From Bradyrhizobium sp. (GTDB taxonomy: Bacteria; Pseudomonadota; Alphaproteobacteria; Rhizobiales; Xanthobacteraceae), in assembly GCF_027451485.1 (NCBI RefSeq), contig NZ_DAIDJE010000009.1, forward strand, positions 42,800 through 106,799: a DNA stretch of 64,000 bases, read 5' to 3'. Each line of letters begins with the position of its first letter. Position 1 is the first letter of the stretch. Positions 54,104 to 63,498 of this stretch are shown here, in pieces. Both the position numbers and the translations under genes were made by a program. The notes beneath the pieces are model-generated. The model worked only from the letters and a program-made list of their open reading frames with translations. It had not been told where the DNA came from and did not search any database.

Positions 54104-55765
54104 ATGAGCACCGAAGAATTGCCGCCGCGCGAATCCATGGAATTCGACGTCGTGATCGTCGGCGCCGGCCCTTCGGGTCTTGGCGCCGCCATCCGGCTGA
54201 AGCAGCTCAATCCCGAACTTTCGGTGGTTGTTGTCGAGAAAGGATCGGAAGTCGGCGCACATATCTTGTCGGGCGCCGTGATGGATCCCGTCGCGCTCGA
54301 CAAGCTCTTGCCCGATTGGCGCGAGGACGCGGATTGTCCGCTGAAGACGCAGGTGAAGGACGATCGGTTCTTCTGGTTCACAGAGACGAACGCGATCAAG
54401 CTGCCGAATTTCATCATGCCGCCTCTGATGAACAACCATCACTGCTACATCGGCTCGCTCGGCCGGCTCTGCCGCTGGCTGGCTGGCAAGGCCGAGGCGC
54501 TCGGCGTTGAAATCTATCCGGGTTTTGCGGCGGTCGAAGTGCTCTATGACGACAAAGGTGCTGTGCGCGGCATTGCGACCGGTGATATGGGCATTGCGAA
54601 GGACGGCTCGCACAAGGCTTCCTTTACCCGCGGCATGGAACTCTGTGGAAAATACACCCTTTTTGCCGAGGGTGCCCGCGGCAGTCTGACCAAGCAGTTG
54701 ATTGCGAAGTTCGCGCTCGACACCAAGAGCGAGCCGCCGAAATTCGGCATCGGACTGAAGGAGGTCTGGCAGATCGATCCCGCCAAGCACCAGAAAGGCC
54801 TGGTTCAGCACGCGGTTGGCTGGCCTCTGAAGAACAATACGGGTGGCGGCCTCTTCTTCTATCACTATGACGAGGACCTCGTGTCGATCGGCTTCGTGGT
54901 TCACCTGAACTATGACGATCCGTATCTATCGCCGTTCGACGAGTTCCAGCGCGTCAAAATGCACCCGGCCGTTCGCACCGTGCTGGAGGGCGGCAAGCGA
55001 CTGGCCTATGGCGCGCGCGCAATCACAGAAGGCGGCTATCAGTCGGTGCCGCGTCTGAGCTTTCCCGGCGGCGCTTTGATCGGCTGCGCGGCCGGATTTG
55101 TGAACGTGCCGCGCATCAAGGGCGTGCACAATGCGATCGGCAGCGGCATGCTGGCGGCCGAACATGTCCACGCGGCACTCGCCGAAGGGCGGGCGAATGA
55201 CGAACTCGTCGAGTACGAAAATGCCTGGCGGTCGTCGGCAGTCGGCAAGGATCTCTACCCCGTCCGCAACGCCAAGCCGTTATTATCGAAGTTCGGCACC
55301 TTCCTCGGTGCCGGCCTGGGTATCTTCGACATGTGGTGCAACACGCTGTTCGGCGGTTCGCCGTTCGGGACCCAGTCCCACGCCAAGCCCGACCGCGCCA
55401 CACTGGATGCGGCCAAGCAGCATGGGCCGAAGGGTTATCCGAAGCCGGACGGCAAGCTCTCCTTCGATAAGCTGTCGTCCGTCTTTCTGTCCAATACCAA
55501 CCATGAGGAGGATCAGCCGGTTCACCTGAAGGTTGCCGACATGAACCTGCAAAAGACCTCTGAACATGACGTCTATGCCGGTCCGTCCAACCGTTATTGC
55601 CCGGCCGGTGTCTACGAGTGGGTGGAGGAAACATCAGGCCCCCGCTTTGTGATCAATGCCCAGAACTGCGTCCACTGCAAAACCTGTGATATCAAGGACC
55701 CGAACGGCAACATTACCTGGGTTCCACCGGAAGGCGGCGGGGGGCCCAACTACGAGGCAATGTGA
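54104..55765 (+). CDS. etfD: Electron transfer flavoprotein-ubiquinone oxidoreductase
   Basis: 553 residues, the full family length. The FAD motif is VVIVGAGPSGLGAAIRLKQ; HILSGAVMDPVALD and CAAGFVNVPRIKGVHNAIGSG are typical. The C-terminal iron-sulfur domain has the first cysteine in NRYCPAGVYEW and the CVHCKTCDIKDP cluster. The enzyme passes electrons from ETF, reduced by acyl-CoA and amino-acid dehydrogenases, into the quinone pool at the inner membrane. The etfAB genes are not in this window. Confidence 0.96.
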   Translation: MSTEELPPRESMEFDVVIVGAGPSGLGAAIRLKQLNPELSVVVVEKGSEVGAHILSGAVMDPVALDKLLPDWREDADCPLKTQVKDDRFFWFTETNAIKLPNFIMPPLMNNHHCYIGSLGRLCRWLAGKAEALGVEIYPGFAAVEVLYDDKGAVRGIATGDMGIAKDGSHKASFTRGMELCGKYTLFAEGARGSLTKQLIAKFALDTKSEPPKFGIGLKEVWQIDPAKHQKGLVQHAVGWPLKNNTGGGLFFYHYDEDLVSIGFVVHLNYDDPYLSPFDEFQRVKMHPAVRTVLEGGKRLAYGARAITEGGYQSVPRLSFPGGALIGCAAGFVNVPRIKGVHNAIGSGMLAAEHVHAALAEGRANDELVEYENAWRSSAVGKDLYPVRNAKPLLSKFGTFLGAGLGIFDMWCNTLFGGSPFGTQSHAKPDRATLDAAKQHGPKGYPKPDGKLSFDKLSSVFLSNTNHEEDQPVHLKVADMNLQKTSEHDVYAGPSNRYCPAGVYEWVEETSGPRFVINAQNCVHCKTCDIKDPNGNITWVPPEGGGGPNYEAM

Positions 55766-55988
55766 CCACGATTGCGTGAGTGGGCGACGGCGTCGGCCAC
55801 GATAACGCCATACTGGCAGCGTTTTCAGGCGGGTAGGGCAGTGAGGACATCCGGCCGGTTGATTTGCAATCCCCGTACCATTGCGGTTAGGCGTCAAAAC
55901 CGGCATTGTCGCGCAGCTTGATGCGCCGATTGGGCCTGCATTCGATATCAAACGATCCCAGCAAATTCTGGAGCCAAGGCGAACCGTG

Positions 55989-57767
55989 ATGCTTTCTTTC
56001 CGATTCAATCGCTCGATGATTGCCGCACTCGTCTTCCTGGCACTGCCGGGCGTCGCCGCCGCGCAGACGCCAGAGCATCCCGCCGACAACTCCGCTCAAT
56101 TTCCTACCGCTCACGACCTGAAGACACTGACGACCGCCGGCAGCTATCTTGCCGCCCGCCACGCCAGTGTCGAGCGGGATGCCGCCTCGGCTGCCGCCTT
56201 CTACCGATCGGCGCTCCGCAGCGATCCGAAAAATAATGAACTGCTCGATCGGGCGTTCATTTCCTCGCTTGCGGACGGCGACATCGATGAAGCCGTCAAG
56301 CTGGCCGACCGAATCCTTGCCTCCGACAAAACCAACCGCGTCGCGCGCCTCGTCATCGGCGTGCGCGATCTCAAGCTGAAGAAATACGCCAGCGCGCAAG
56401 CCAACATCAATCAGTCGATCCGCGGGCCGATCACCGATCTCGTCGCCACTCTGCTGTCCGGCTGGGCCGCCTACGGCGCCGGCGATACCAAGGGTGCGGT
56501 CGCCGCGATCGACAAGCTGAACGGTCCGGAGTGGTACCCGATCTTCAAGGACCTGCATTCTGGCATGATCCTCGAACTTGCTGGCAAGGAAAAGGACGCC
56601 GGCGTCCGTCTCGAGCGAGCCTACAAGCTCGAGGATTCGATGCTGCGCGTCTCCGAGGACTACGCCCGCTGGTTATCGCGCAACAAGGATGCGGCCGCGG
56701 CAAAGGCGGTCTATGAAGCCTTCGACAAGAAGCTGCCGCGCCATCCTTTGATCCAGCAAGAGATGCGCGAAGTTGAAGCCGGCAAGAAGCTGCCGCCGAT
56801 CGTGGATTCGCCGCAGGCCGGTGCAGCCGAGGCGCTCTACGGGATCGGTGCGACATTGACCCGCCGCGGCGGCGAGGACCTCGCGCTGGTTTATTTGCAA
56901 CTCGCGCTCTATCTGGTCCCGAACCATCCGATGGCCTTGCTGTCGCTCGCCGACCTCTATGAATCGGTGAAGAAGCCGCAGATGGCGATCAAGGTTTATG
57001 AGCGCATGCCGTCAAGCTCACCGCTCAAGCGCAACGCCCAGATCCAGCTTGCCATCGATCTCGATGCAGCCGACCGCACCGACGAAGCGATCAAGATCCT
57101 CAAGGGCGTCATCGCGGACGATCCCAAGGATATCGAGGCCGTAATGGCGCTCGGCAATATCGAGCGCGGCCGCAAGAAGTTTGCCGAATGTGCCGGCACC
57201 TATTCGCATGGTATCGACCTTCTTCCGAAGGAGACCGACAAGAACGCCTGGGTGTACTATTATTACCGCGGCATCTGCGAGGAGCGCGACAAGCAGTGGA
57301 ACAAGGCCGAAGCCGATATGCGCAAGGCGCTCGATTTGCAGCCTGAACAGCCGCACGTGCTCAACTATCTCGGCTATTCCTGGATCGATCAGGGCGTCAA
57401 TCTCGACGAGGCCATGAAGATGATCAAGCGTGCCGTCGAGCAGCGTCCGGATGACGGATATATCGTGGACTCGCTGGGCTGGGCCTACTACCGCACCGGC
57501 AACTACGATGAGGCGGTGAAGAATCTGGAGCGGGCGGTCGATCTCAAGCCCGAAGATCCCACCATCAACGATCACCTTGGCGATGCTTATTGGCGCGTCG
57601 GCCGCAAGCTGGAGGCCAAGTTCCAGTGGGCCCATGCCCGCGACCTCAAGCCGGAGCCGGAGGAATTGCCGAAGATCGAGGCCAAAATCGAGCACGGCTT
57701 GACTGATGACCCGTCCCCGGCGGCCGCTGCTGCCGACAAGAAGAAAGATGAAGGCAAGGGCGGCTGA
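55989..57767 (+). CDS. Exported TPR repeat protein
   Basis: 592 residues from the ATG at 55989 (a GTG sits one codon earlier). A signal peptide is present (MIAALVFLALPGVAAAQTP). Repeats of 34 residues with TPR helices run from about 45 to 570, clearest in AEADMRKALDLQPEQPHVLNYLGY and VVDSLGWAYYRTGNYDEAVKNLERAVDLKPEDP. The C-terminus is lysine-rich. TPR proteins of this size in Rhizobiales act as scaffolds in the periplasm; the partner is unknown. A hairpin follows the stop codon. Confidence 0.88.
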   Translation: MLSFRFNRSMIAALVFLALPGVAAAQTPEHPADNSAQFPTAHDLKTLTTAGSYLAARHASVERDAASAAAFYRSALRSDPKNNELLDRAFISSLADGDIDEAVKLADRILASDKTNRVARLVIGVRDLKLKKYASAQANINQSIRGPITDLVATLLSGWAAYGAGDTKGAVAAIDKLNGPEWYPIFKDLHSGMILELAGKEKDAGVRLERAYKLEDSMLRVSEDYARWLSRNKDAAAAKAVYEAFDKKLPRHPLIQQEMREVEAGKKLPPIVDSPQAGAAEALYGIGATLTRRGGEDLALVYLQLALYLVPNHPMALLSLADLYESVKKPQMAIKVYERMPSSSPLKRNAQIQLAIDLDAADRTDEAIKILKGVIADDPKDIEAVMALGNIERGRKKFAECAGTYSHGIDLLPKETDKNAWVYYYYRGICEERDKQWNKAEADMRKALDLQPEQPHVLNYLGYSWIDQGVNLDEAMKMIKRAVEQRPDDGYIVDSLGWAYYRTGNYDEAVKNLERAVDLKPEDPTINDHLGDAYWRVGRKLEAKFQWAHARDLKPEPEELPKIEAKIEHGLTDDPSPAAAAADKKKDEGKGG

Positions 57768-57772
57768 GGATC

Positions 57773-57793
57773 GGGGCCGGAATCGACGGCCCC
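57773..57793 (+). terminator. Hairpin after the TPR gene
   Basis: GGGGCCG and CGGCCCC pair perfectly around a seven-base loop, starting six bases after the TPR stop. The following T-rich stretch is weak (CCCTTTC), so it is a likely but imperfect terminator. Confidence 0.6.
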
Positions 57794-57878
57794 GAAATTC
57801 CCTTTCATCTCCACGCTAAAATTTGATGCATCGTTTGCTCTGTCGTTTTGCCTACGGCCTATTGGATTTGCATTCGCG

Positions 57879-58805
57879 ATGACCTCGGGAGCAACGACCG
57901 ATGCGGCGGCCAATTCAATCGCCGGAGAATTCGTCGAAGAGGCGCGCGCCAAGGTCAATCTGACCCTTCGTGTGGTCGGGCGCCGTGTCGACGGCTATCA
58001 CGATCTGGAAAGCGTAGTGGCGTTTGCCGATTGTGCCGATCGGCTGACGCTCCTTCCGGGAGGCCCGCTCCGGCTCAGGACCTCGGGCCCGCTGGCGGAC
58101 GCCTGCGGCGAGGTCGACGACAATCTCGTGCTCAAGGCGGCGAGGCTCCTGGCTGAACGCGTAGAAGGCCTGAAAAGCGGCACCTTCACCCTCTACAAGG
58201 TATTGCCCGTCGCAGCCGGTATCGGCGGCGGTTCGGCGGATGCAGCCGCGGCGTTGCGGCTGCTCGCCCGCGCCAACGGCCTTGCGACCGATGATGCCCG
58301 CCTGATTGAAGTCGCCGGATTGACCGGCGCCGACGTGCCGGTCTGCGTCCCCTCGCGGGCCTGCGTCATGACCGGTGTGGGAGAGAAGCTGGTTGCCCTG
58401 AAGTTGCCGAAACTTGCCAGCGTGCTCGTCAATCCGCGCGTCGCGGTGGCGACCAAGGATGTGTTCGCTGCGCTCGGTTTGCGCAATGGCGAATTGCTCG
58501 TGGGCGTCACCGACGTGATCCAGGCCATCGTCTGGCCGGAAGACGGTGCTTCGACGGGCGACTGGATCGAAGCATTCGGCTCCGGCACCAACGATCTGGA
58601 AGAACCAGCAAAACGCATTCAGCCGGTGATCGGCGGGGTGTTGTCGGCGCTCGGGGAATGCCGGGGGGCAAAGCTGGTGCGGATGTCAGGATCGGGCGCG
58701 ACGTGCTTTGCCATTTTCGACGATGCGGCTGCGGCGCAGACTGCCGCGGAGAAGGTCCGGCTCGCCCATCCGGAGTGGTGGGTGCACGCGGGCAGCTTGA
58801 GCTGA
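57879..58805 (+). CDS. ispE: 4-diphosphocytidyl-2-C-methyl-D-erythritol kinase
   Basis: 308 residues. GHMP-kinase motifs are present: ARAKVNLTLRVVGRRVDGYHDLESV at the N-terminus, the ATP loop PVAAGIGGGSADAAAALRLL, and the C-terminal VRMSGSGATCFAIF. IspE phosphorylates CDP-ME in the methylerythritol phosphate pathway to isoprenoids. Its convergent neighbour is a polyprenyl diphosphate synthase that uses products of the same pathway. Confidence 0.96.
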   Translation: MTSGATTDAAANSIAGEFVEEARAKVNLTLRVVGRRVDGYHDLESVVAFADCADRLTLLPGGPLRLRTSGPLADACGEVDDNLVLKAARLLAERVEGLKSGTFTLYKVLPVAAGIGGGSADAAAALRLLARANGLATDDARLIEVAGLTGADVPVCVPSRACVMTGVGEKLVALKLPKLASVLVNPRVAVATKDVFAALGLRNGELLVGVTDVIQAIVWPEDGASTGDWIEAFGSGTNDLEEPAKRIQPVIGGVLSALGECRGAKLVRMSGSGATCFAIFDDAAAAQTAAEKVRLAHPEWWVHAGSLS

Positions 58806-58835
58806 CGCTGCCGTCGAACCCCGGAATCCTGCGGC

Positions 58836-59846
58836 TCAGTGCGTTCGCGCCAGGCAGAATGCGACCACCTGCTCGAGCGCGGTTTTCATCGGCGAGGATG
58901 GAAAGAGGGCCAGTGCATCGACGGCCATCGCGCCGTAATGTTGCGCGCGGTTGATGGTGTCCTCGAGCGCGCGGTGCTTGGTCATCAGTCCGACAGCGTG
59001 ATCGAGATCGCCGTCGCCGATCTCGCCGCGCTCGAGCGCCCTGCGCCAGAACTCGCGCTCTACGTCGTTGCCGCGGCGGAACGCCAGCACCACCGGCAGC
59101 GTGATCTTGCCTTCGCGGAAATCGTCGCCGACGTTCTTGCCGAGCTTGGCCGATTTGCCGCCGTAGTCGAGCACGTCATCGACGAGCTGGAAAGCGATGC
59201 CGAGGTTCATGCCGACCGAGCGGCAGGCGGTCTGCTCTTCCTTCGGACGGTTGGCGATCACAGGACCGACTTCGCAGGCCGCAGCGAACAATTCAGCAGT
59301 CTTGCCGCGGATCACGGCAAGATATTCGTCCTCCGTGGTGGCGGTATTTTTCGCCGCGGCGAGCTGCATCACCTCGCCCTCGGCAATGGTCGCCGCCGCA
59401 GCCGACAGAATATCAAGCGCGCGCAGCGAGCCGACCTCGACCATCATCCGAAAGGCCTGGCCGAGCAGAAAATCGCCGACCAGGACGCTTGCTTCGTTGC
59501 CCCAGAGCATGCGGGCTGACAGCTTGCCGCGCCGCATCTCGCTTTCGTCGACCACGTCGTCATGCAGCAGCGTTGCGGTATGCATGAACTCCACGGACGC
59601 CGCGAGCTTGATATGGCCGTCGCCGGAATAGCCGGTCAGGTTCGCCATCGCCAGCGTCAGCATCGGGCGAAGCCGCTTGCCGCCCGATGAGATCAGGTGG
59701 TTGGCTACCTCCGGGATCATGGTGACTTCCGAGCCGGTTCGCGACAGGATGGTCGCGTTCACCCGCTCCATATCGGCGGATACCAGCTGAACGAGCCCCT
59801 CGATCGAAGCTTCGGAGGGGCTCTCAAAAGGAACAATAACCGCCAC
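58836..59846 (-). CDS. Polyprenyl (octaprenyl/decaprenyl) diphosphate synthase
   Basis: 336 residues from a GTG at 59846, preceded by TGGAG six bases away; ATGs upstream lie in non-conserved sequence. The first aspartate-rich motif is D96-D97-V-V-D100 in LLHDDVVDESEMRRG, and the second is VDDVLDYGG near 225. GGKRLRPML and KTAELFAAACEVG are also typical. It elongates farnesyl diphosphate to the side chain of ubiquinone, decaprenyl in most Bradyrhizobium-like bacteria; chain length cannot be read here. Confidence 0.95.
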   Translation of the reverse strand: MAVIVPFESPSEASIEGLVQLVSADMERVNATILSRTGSEVTMIPEVANHLISSGGKRLRPMLTLAMANLTGYSGDGHIKLAASVEFMHTATLLHDDVVDESEMRRGKLSARMLWGNEASVLVGDFLLGQAFRMMVEVGSLRALDILSAAAATIAEGEVMQLAAAKNTATTEDEYLAVIRGKTAELFAAACEVGPVIANRPKEEQTACRSVGMNLGIAFQLVDDVLDYGGKSAKLGKNVGDDFREGKITLPVVLAFRRGNDVEREFWRRALERGEIGDGDLDHAVGLMTKHRALEDTINRAQHYGAMAVDALALFPSSPMKTALEQVVAFCLARTH

Positions 59847-60040
59847 GTGTATCTCCAGATTTGCCCAACCGGCCATATCCTTGGATATAACCATAGAATA
59901 AGCCGGCGGGTGGAGCGGATCTGACGTTCGCGATCCGCAGCCCCAAGCCGGAACCGAATGTAGAATCGGACTACGGGGGCGGCAAGGCCGCGAGGCCAAC
60001 AACGTGTCGTCCCGCTGGCGGATTGAAAGGAGAAAGTCAG

Positions 60041-60268
60041 GTGCGGGAATTGGTTCGGACCAACGACCTCGTGCTGGTTTCGGCAATTGGGGCGCTGCTC
60101 GACGGCGCCAATATCCATCATCTCGTGCTTGACCAGAATATGAGCATCATCGAAGGGTCGCTCGGCGTCCTGCCGAGCCGGATTCTGGTTCACGAGGACG
60201 ACAATCGCCTGGCGCGCGAAATTCTCCGCGACGCCGGCCTTGCCCACGAGCTGCGGGCCGATGAGTGA
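60041..60268 (+). CDS. DUF2007 protein
   Basis: 75 residues from a GTG at 60041, eight bases after AAGGAG. The DUF2007 fold is shown by ELVRTNDLVLVSAIGALLDGANI and SRILVHEDDNRLAREIL. The family is a putative signal-transducing/ferredoxin-like domain without a known function. Its last 8 bp overlap the start of the methyltransferase gene, so the two are translated together. It is divergent from the polyprenyl synthase gene. Confidence 0.87.
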   Translation: MRELVRTNDLVLVSAIGALLDGANIHHLVLDQNMSIIEGSLGVLPSRILVHEDDNRLAREILRDAGLAHELRADE

Positions 60269-61028
60269 GCCGGCATGCCAGGTCACCGAGGATGCCTTTC
60301 TCGGTGGCAAGCTGCGCCTGCGCCAGCCGAAATCGGGCCATCGTGCCGGGCATGATGCGATGCTGCTGGCCGCAGCCACGCCCGCTGATCCGGGTGATTG
60401 CGTGGTCGATTTCGGCGCAGGGGTGGGTGCGGCAGGCCTTGCCGTCGCCAGCCGTGTCATTGGAATAAAACTGGTGCTCGCCGAGATCGACGAGGCGCTC
60501 GTGGAGATGGCCCGAAGCAACGCCACAGCCAACGCGATTGCCGCTGAAGCGCTTGTGCTTGACGTCACCGCAAGCGCCGAGCGCTTCGCATCTGCAGGCC
60601 TTGGTCCAGACAGCGCCGACGTCGTGCTGATGAATCCCCCCTTCAACGATGCCTGCCGGCATCGCACCTCGCCGGACAAGGCGCGTGAGATGGCGCATGT
60701 CGCAGCCGCCGAGACGCTTGAGCGGTGGATTCATGCGAGCCGGCGGATTCTCAAGTCGGGCGGAAATCTTGTGATGATCTGGCGCGCGGACGGAATTGCG
60801 CAAGCGCTGGCGGCGCTCGGCCGTGGCTTCGGCAGTCTGATGATCTTGCCGGTTCACGCCAACGCGGCCTCGCCGGCAATCCGCGTGCTTGTCCGTGCCA
60901 CCAAAGGCGGCCGGGCGCCAACCCGCCTGCTCGCCGGGCTTGTCCTGAACGACCAAGCTGGCCGTCCGACACCGCAGGCATCGCGGATTCTGACTGGCGA
61001 AGGCTTGCTGCCGCTGGCAATAACCTGA
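60261..61028 (+). CDS. tRNA1(Val)-methyltransferase-like N6-adenine methyltransferase
   Basis: 255 residues from the ATG at 60261, inside the end of the DUF2007 gene. The SAM motif is VVDFGAGVGAAGLAVASRV, and the catalytic NPPF is in VVLMNPPFNDACRH. The class resembles TrmN6 (YfiC), which methylates adenine 37 of tRNA-Val, but rRNA or protein targets cannot be excluded. KSGHRAGHDAMLLAAA is typical of this group. Confidence 0.87.
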   Translation: MSEPACQVTEDAFLGGKLRLRQPKSGHRAGHDAMLLAAATPADPGDCVVDFGAGVGAAGLAVASRVIGIKLVLAEIDEALVEMARSNATANAIAAEALVLDVTASAERFASAGLGPDSADVVLMNPPFNDACRHRTSPDKAREMAHVAAAETLERWIHASRRILKSGGNLVMIWRADGIAQALAALGRGFGSLMILPVHANAASPAIRVLVRATKGGRAPTRLLAGLVLNDQAGRPTPQASRILTGEGLLPLAIT

Positions 61029-61054
61029 ATCGGGAAGAGGCGTTAGTCGGGAAT

Positions 61055-61153
61055 TTACTGCGAAACCGGCTTCGAATCCGATTTCGGCGCCGACGTGAGA
61101 TGAATCGCGGCAAACAGGATACCGAACAGCGTCATCAACAAATAGATCTTCAT
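61055..61153 (-). CDS. Short membrane peptide of 32 residues
   Basis: A reading frame of 32 codons from ATG at 61153, with GGAG seven bases upstream, encodes a single hydrophobic helix (YLLMTLFGILFAAIHL) and a polar lysine-containing tail ending in Q. It lies in the 247-bp gap between the methyltransferase and the S49 protease genes, on the opposite strand. The good ribosome-binding site and typical small-protein composition support it; no homolog could be checked. Confidence 0.5.
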   Translation of the reverse strand: MKIYLLMTLFGILFAAIHLTSAPKSDSKPVSQ

Positions 61154-61275
61154 GACGTGCTCCACTTTATCCTGCCAGCTCGAGGGACTTTCTCAGCGAT
61201 ACGATCCAACCGCCGATCGTTCTCTCGGCTCGATGACAGCGTCGTGATAAGAAACGGTTAATTTGAGGTAAGTGC

Positions 61276-62181
61276 ATGTCGGAACATTTCAGCGAGGCGA
61301 GGCAGTGGCCGGCCGGGATCGAAAGGTTGATGGGCTGGGTTCCGGCATGGCTGCGTCGAGGCCGCGCCGTGGTGCCTGTGGTCCGTCTCTCCGGCGTGAT
61401 CGGAGCGGTGACGCCGTTGCGGCCGGGACTGTCGCTCGCGGGCCTGGCGCGGACGCTGGAGCGGGCCTTCTCCGTCAAGAATGCAAAGGCGGTGGCGCTG
61501 GTGATCAATTCGCCCGGCGGTTCTCCGGTGCAGTCGCGGCAGATCTACTTGCGCATCCGCCAGCTCGCCGCCGAGAAGAAGCTTCCGGTTCTGGTATTCG
61601 TGGAGGATGTCGCGGCGTCCGGCGGTTACATGATCGCCTGTGCGGGCGATGAGATTTTTTGCGATCCCTCGTCGATTCTCGGCTCGATCGGGGTCGTCGG
61701 CGGTTCCTTCGGTTTTCAGGAGTTGATCAAGAAGGTCGGAATAGAGCGGCGGCTCTACACGGCGGGCGCCCACAAGGCGATGCTCGACCCGTTCCTGCCC
61801 GAAAATCCCGAGGATGTGTCGCGGCTGAAGACACTTCAGCGCGAAATCCACGAGATCTTCATCGCGCTCGTGAAACAAAGCCGGGGCGCGCGGCTGAAGG
61901 GAGCGGACGACGTGCTGTTCACCGGCGAATACTGGGCAGGCGAAACGTCTGTGTCGCTGGGGCTGGCGGATTCGATCGGCGACCTGCGCTCGACGCTTCG
62001 TGCCCGCTACGGCGACAAGGTGCAAATGCCCGTGATCGCGCCGGCAAGCGGCATGCTGTCCGGCCTGCTCGGGCGCCGCTCGCCGGGCGCGGTGACGGCA
62101 TGGGAGGGCATCTCCAGCCTTCCCGAGGAAGCGATTTCAGCGCTCGAGACCCGGGCGATTTGGGCGAAATTCGGGTTTTAA
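61276..62181 (+). CDS. S49 family signal-peptide peptidase-like serine protease
   Basis: 301 residues. The catalytic serine lies in EDVAASGGYMIACAGDEI, after INSPGGSPVQSRQI and before the lysine region KAMLDPFLPENPEDV, in the order of the SppA/SohB family. There is no obvious N-terminal membrane helix, in contrast to SohB. It probably degrades leftover signal peptides or membrane-protein fragments. The preceding DNA contains the short membrane peptide gene on the other strand. Confidence 0.92.
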   Translation: MSEHFSEARQWPAGIERLMGWVPAWLRRGRAVVPVVRLSGVIGAVTPLRPGLSLAGLARTLERAFSVKNAKAVALVINSPGGSPVQSRQIYLRIRQLAAEKKLPVLVFVEDVAASGGYMIACAGDEIFCDPSSILGSIGVVGGSFGFQELIKKVGIERRLYTAGAHKAMLDPFLPENPEDVSRLKTLQREIHEIFIALVKQSRGARLKGADDVLFTGEYWAGETSVSLGLADSIGDLRSTLRARYGDKVQMPVIAPASGMLSGLLGRRSPGAVTAWEGISSLPEEAISALETRAIWAKFGF

Positions 62182-62270
62182 ACAGGGTTGCTGTGCCATT
62201 TGGTCCCGACGTAGCCGATTGCGGGATGGCCCGCCTTGGTAGACAATGCTCAAAAAGGGGCGCGTGACCA

Positions 62271-62480
62271 ATGGACGAGGATCGATCGATGCCGCCGCTT
62301 GTCGCATTCGCCGGCGCTCTTGGAGGGCTGGCCGTGGTTCGCTGGGCGTACCGGACCGCCATCCGGATCAATCAGGAACTTGAGGAAGCCCGCCTGGCCC
62401 GGGCCGCAGAGGTCGCCCGTTCGCGGGACATTCCGACGTTGCGGCGCGACCCGAATACGGGCGCCTATCGGCCGGGTTAG
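62271..62480 (+). CDS. Small membrane-anchored protein of unknown function
   Basis: 69 residues. One hydrophobic helix (about 8-25, PLVAFAGALGGLAVVRWAY) is followed by a charged helical tail with RRDPNTGAYRPG at the end. I recognise this as a conserved Rhizobiales type without function. An internal start at MPPLV is possible. It lies 83 bp before glyQ. Confidence 0.8.
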   Translation: MDEDRSMPPLVAFAGALGGLAVVRWAYRTAIRINQELEEARLARAAEVARSRDIPTLRRDPNTGAYRPG

Positions 62481-62562
62481 CCCGTCCATCGCCTTGATTC
62501 CCAAACTCCCCGCCGATACGGTCCCGCGCAATTTGATTTCCCGCGGAAAGACCTGATCGACG

Positions 62563-63498
62563 ATGGATGCCTTGCCTGCGCATATGCGCCCGGAACGCTC
62601 GTTCCAGGGATTGATCCTGACGCTGCAGCGCTATTGGGCGGATTACGGTTGCGTGATCCTCCAGCCTTACGACATGGAAGTCGGCGCCGGCACCTTTCAT
62701 CCCGCAACCACCTTGCGCGCGCTCGGTCCCAGGCCGTGGAACGCCGCCTATGTGCAGCCCTCGCGGCGTCCGAAGGACGGCCGCTACGGCGAAAACCCCA
62801 ACCGCTTGCAGCACTACTACCAGTTCCAGGTGATCCTCAAACCGTCGCCGCCGGACATTCAGGAGCTTTATCTGAAATCATTGGCCGCGATCGGCATCGA
62901 TTCTCATCTGCACGATATTCGATTCGTTGAGGACGACTGGGAGAGCCCGACGCTCGGGGCATGGGGGCTCGGCTGGGAATGCTGGTGCGACGGCATGGAG
63001 GTCAGCCAGTTCACGTACTTCCAGCAGGTCGCAGGCGTCGAATGCGCTCCGGTGTCCGGCGAGCTCACCTACGGTCTTGAACGTCTCGCCTGTTATTTGC
63101 AGGGCGTCGACAGCATCATGGACCTCAATTTCAACGGCCGCGAGGGTGCCGCGAAGGTCAGCTATCGCGACGTGTTCTTTCAGGCCGAGCAGGAATATTC
63201 ACGGCACAATTTCGAGTTTGCCGACACGGCGATGTTGTTTGAGCAGTTCAAGATGGCTGAACAGGCTTGCCGGAAATACCTCGAAGCCGGCTGGAAGAAC
63301 GACAGCAACCGGAAAGAGCATTTGATGGCGCTGCCGGCCTACGACCAGTGCATCAAGGCAAGCCACGCCTTCAATCTGCTCGACGCGCGGGGCGTGATTT
63401 CGGTGACCGAGCGGCAGAGCTATATCCTGCGGGTGCGCGAACTGGCAAAGGCCTGCGGCGAGGCCTGGGTGCATACCGAGACGGGAAGGGCGAACTGA
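62563..63498 (+). CDS. glyQ: Glycyl-tRNA synthetase alpha subunit
   Basis: 311 residues. Diagnostic stretches: [60 protein letters not shown] and [21 protein letters not shown]. The alpha subunit holds the aminoacylation site of the tetrameric alpha2-beta2 enzyme. It is followed by glyS with a one-base overlap (TGATG). Confidence 0.97.
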   Translation: MDALPAHMRPERSFQGLILTLQRYWADYGCVILQPYDMEVGAGTFHPATTLRALGPRPWNAAYVQPSRRPKDGRYGENPNRLQHYYQFQVILKPSPPDIQELYLKSLAAIGIDSHLHDIRFVEDDWESPTLGAWGLGWECWCDGMEVSQFTYFQQVAGVECAPVSGELTYGLERLACYLQGVDSIMDLNFNGREGAAKVSYRDVFFQAEQEYSRHNFEFADTAMLFEQFKMAEQACRKYLEAGWKNDSNRKEHLMALPAYDQCIKASHAFNLLDARGVISVTERQSYILRVRELAKACGEAWVHTETGRAN

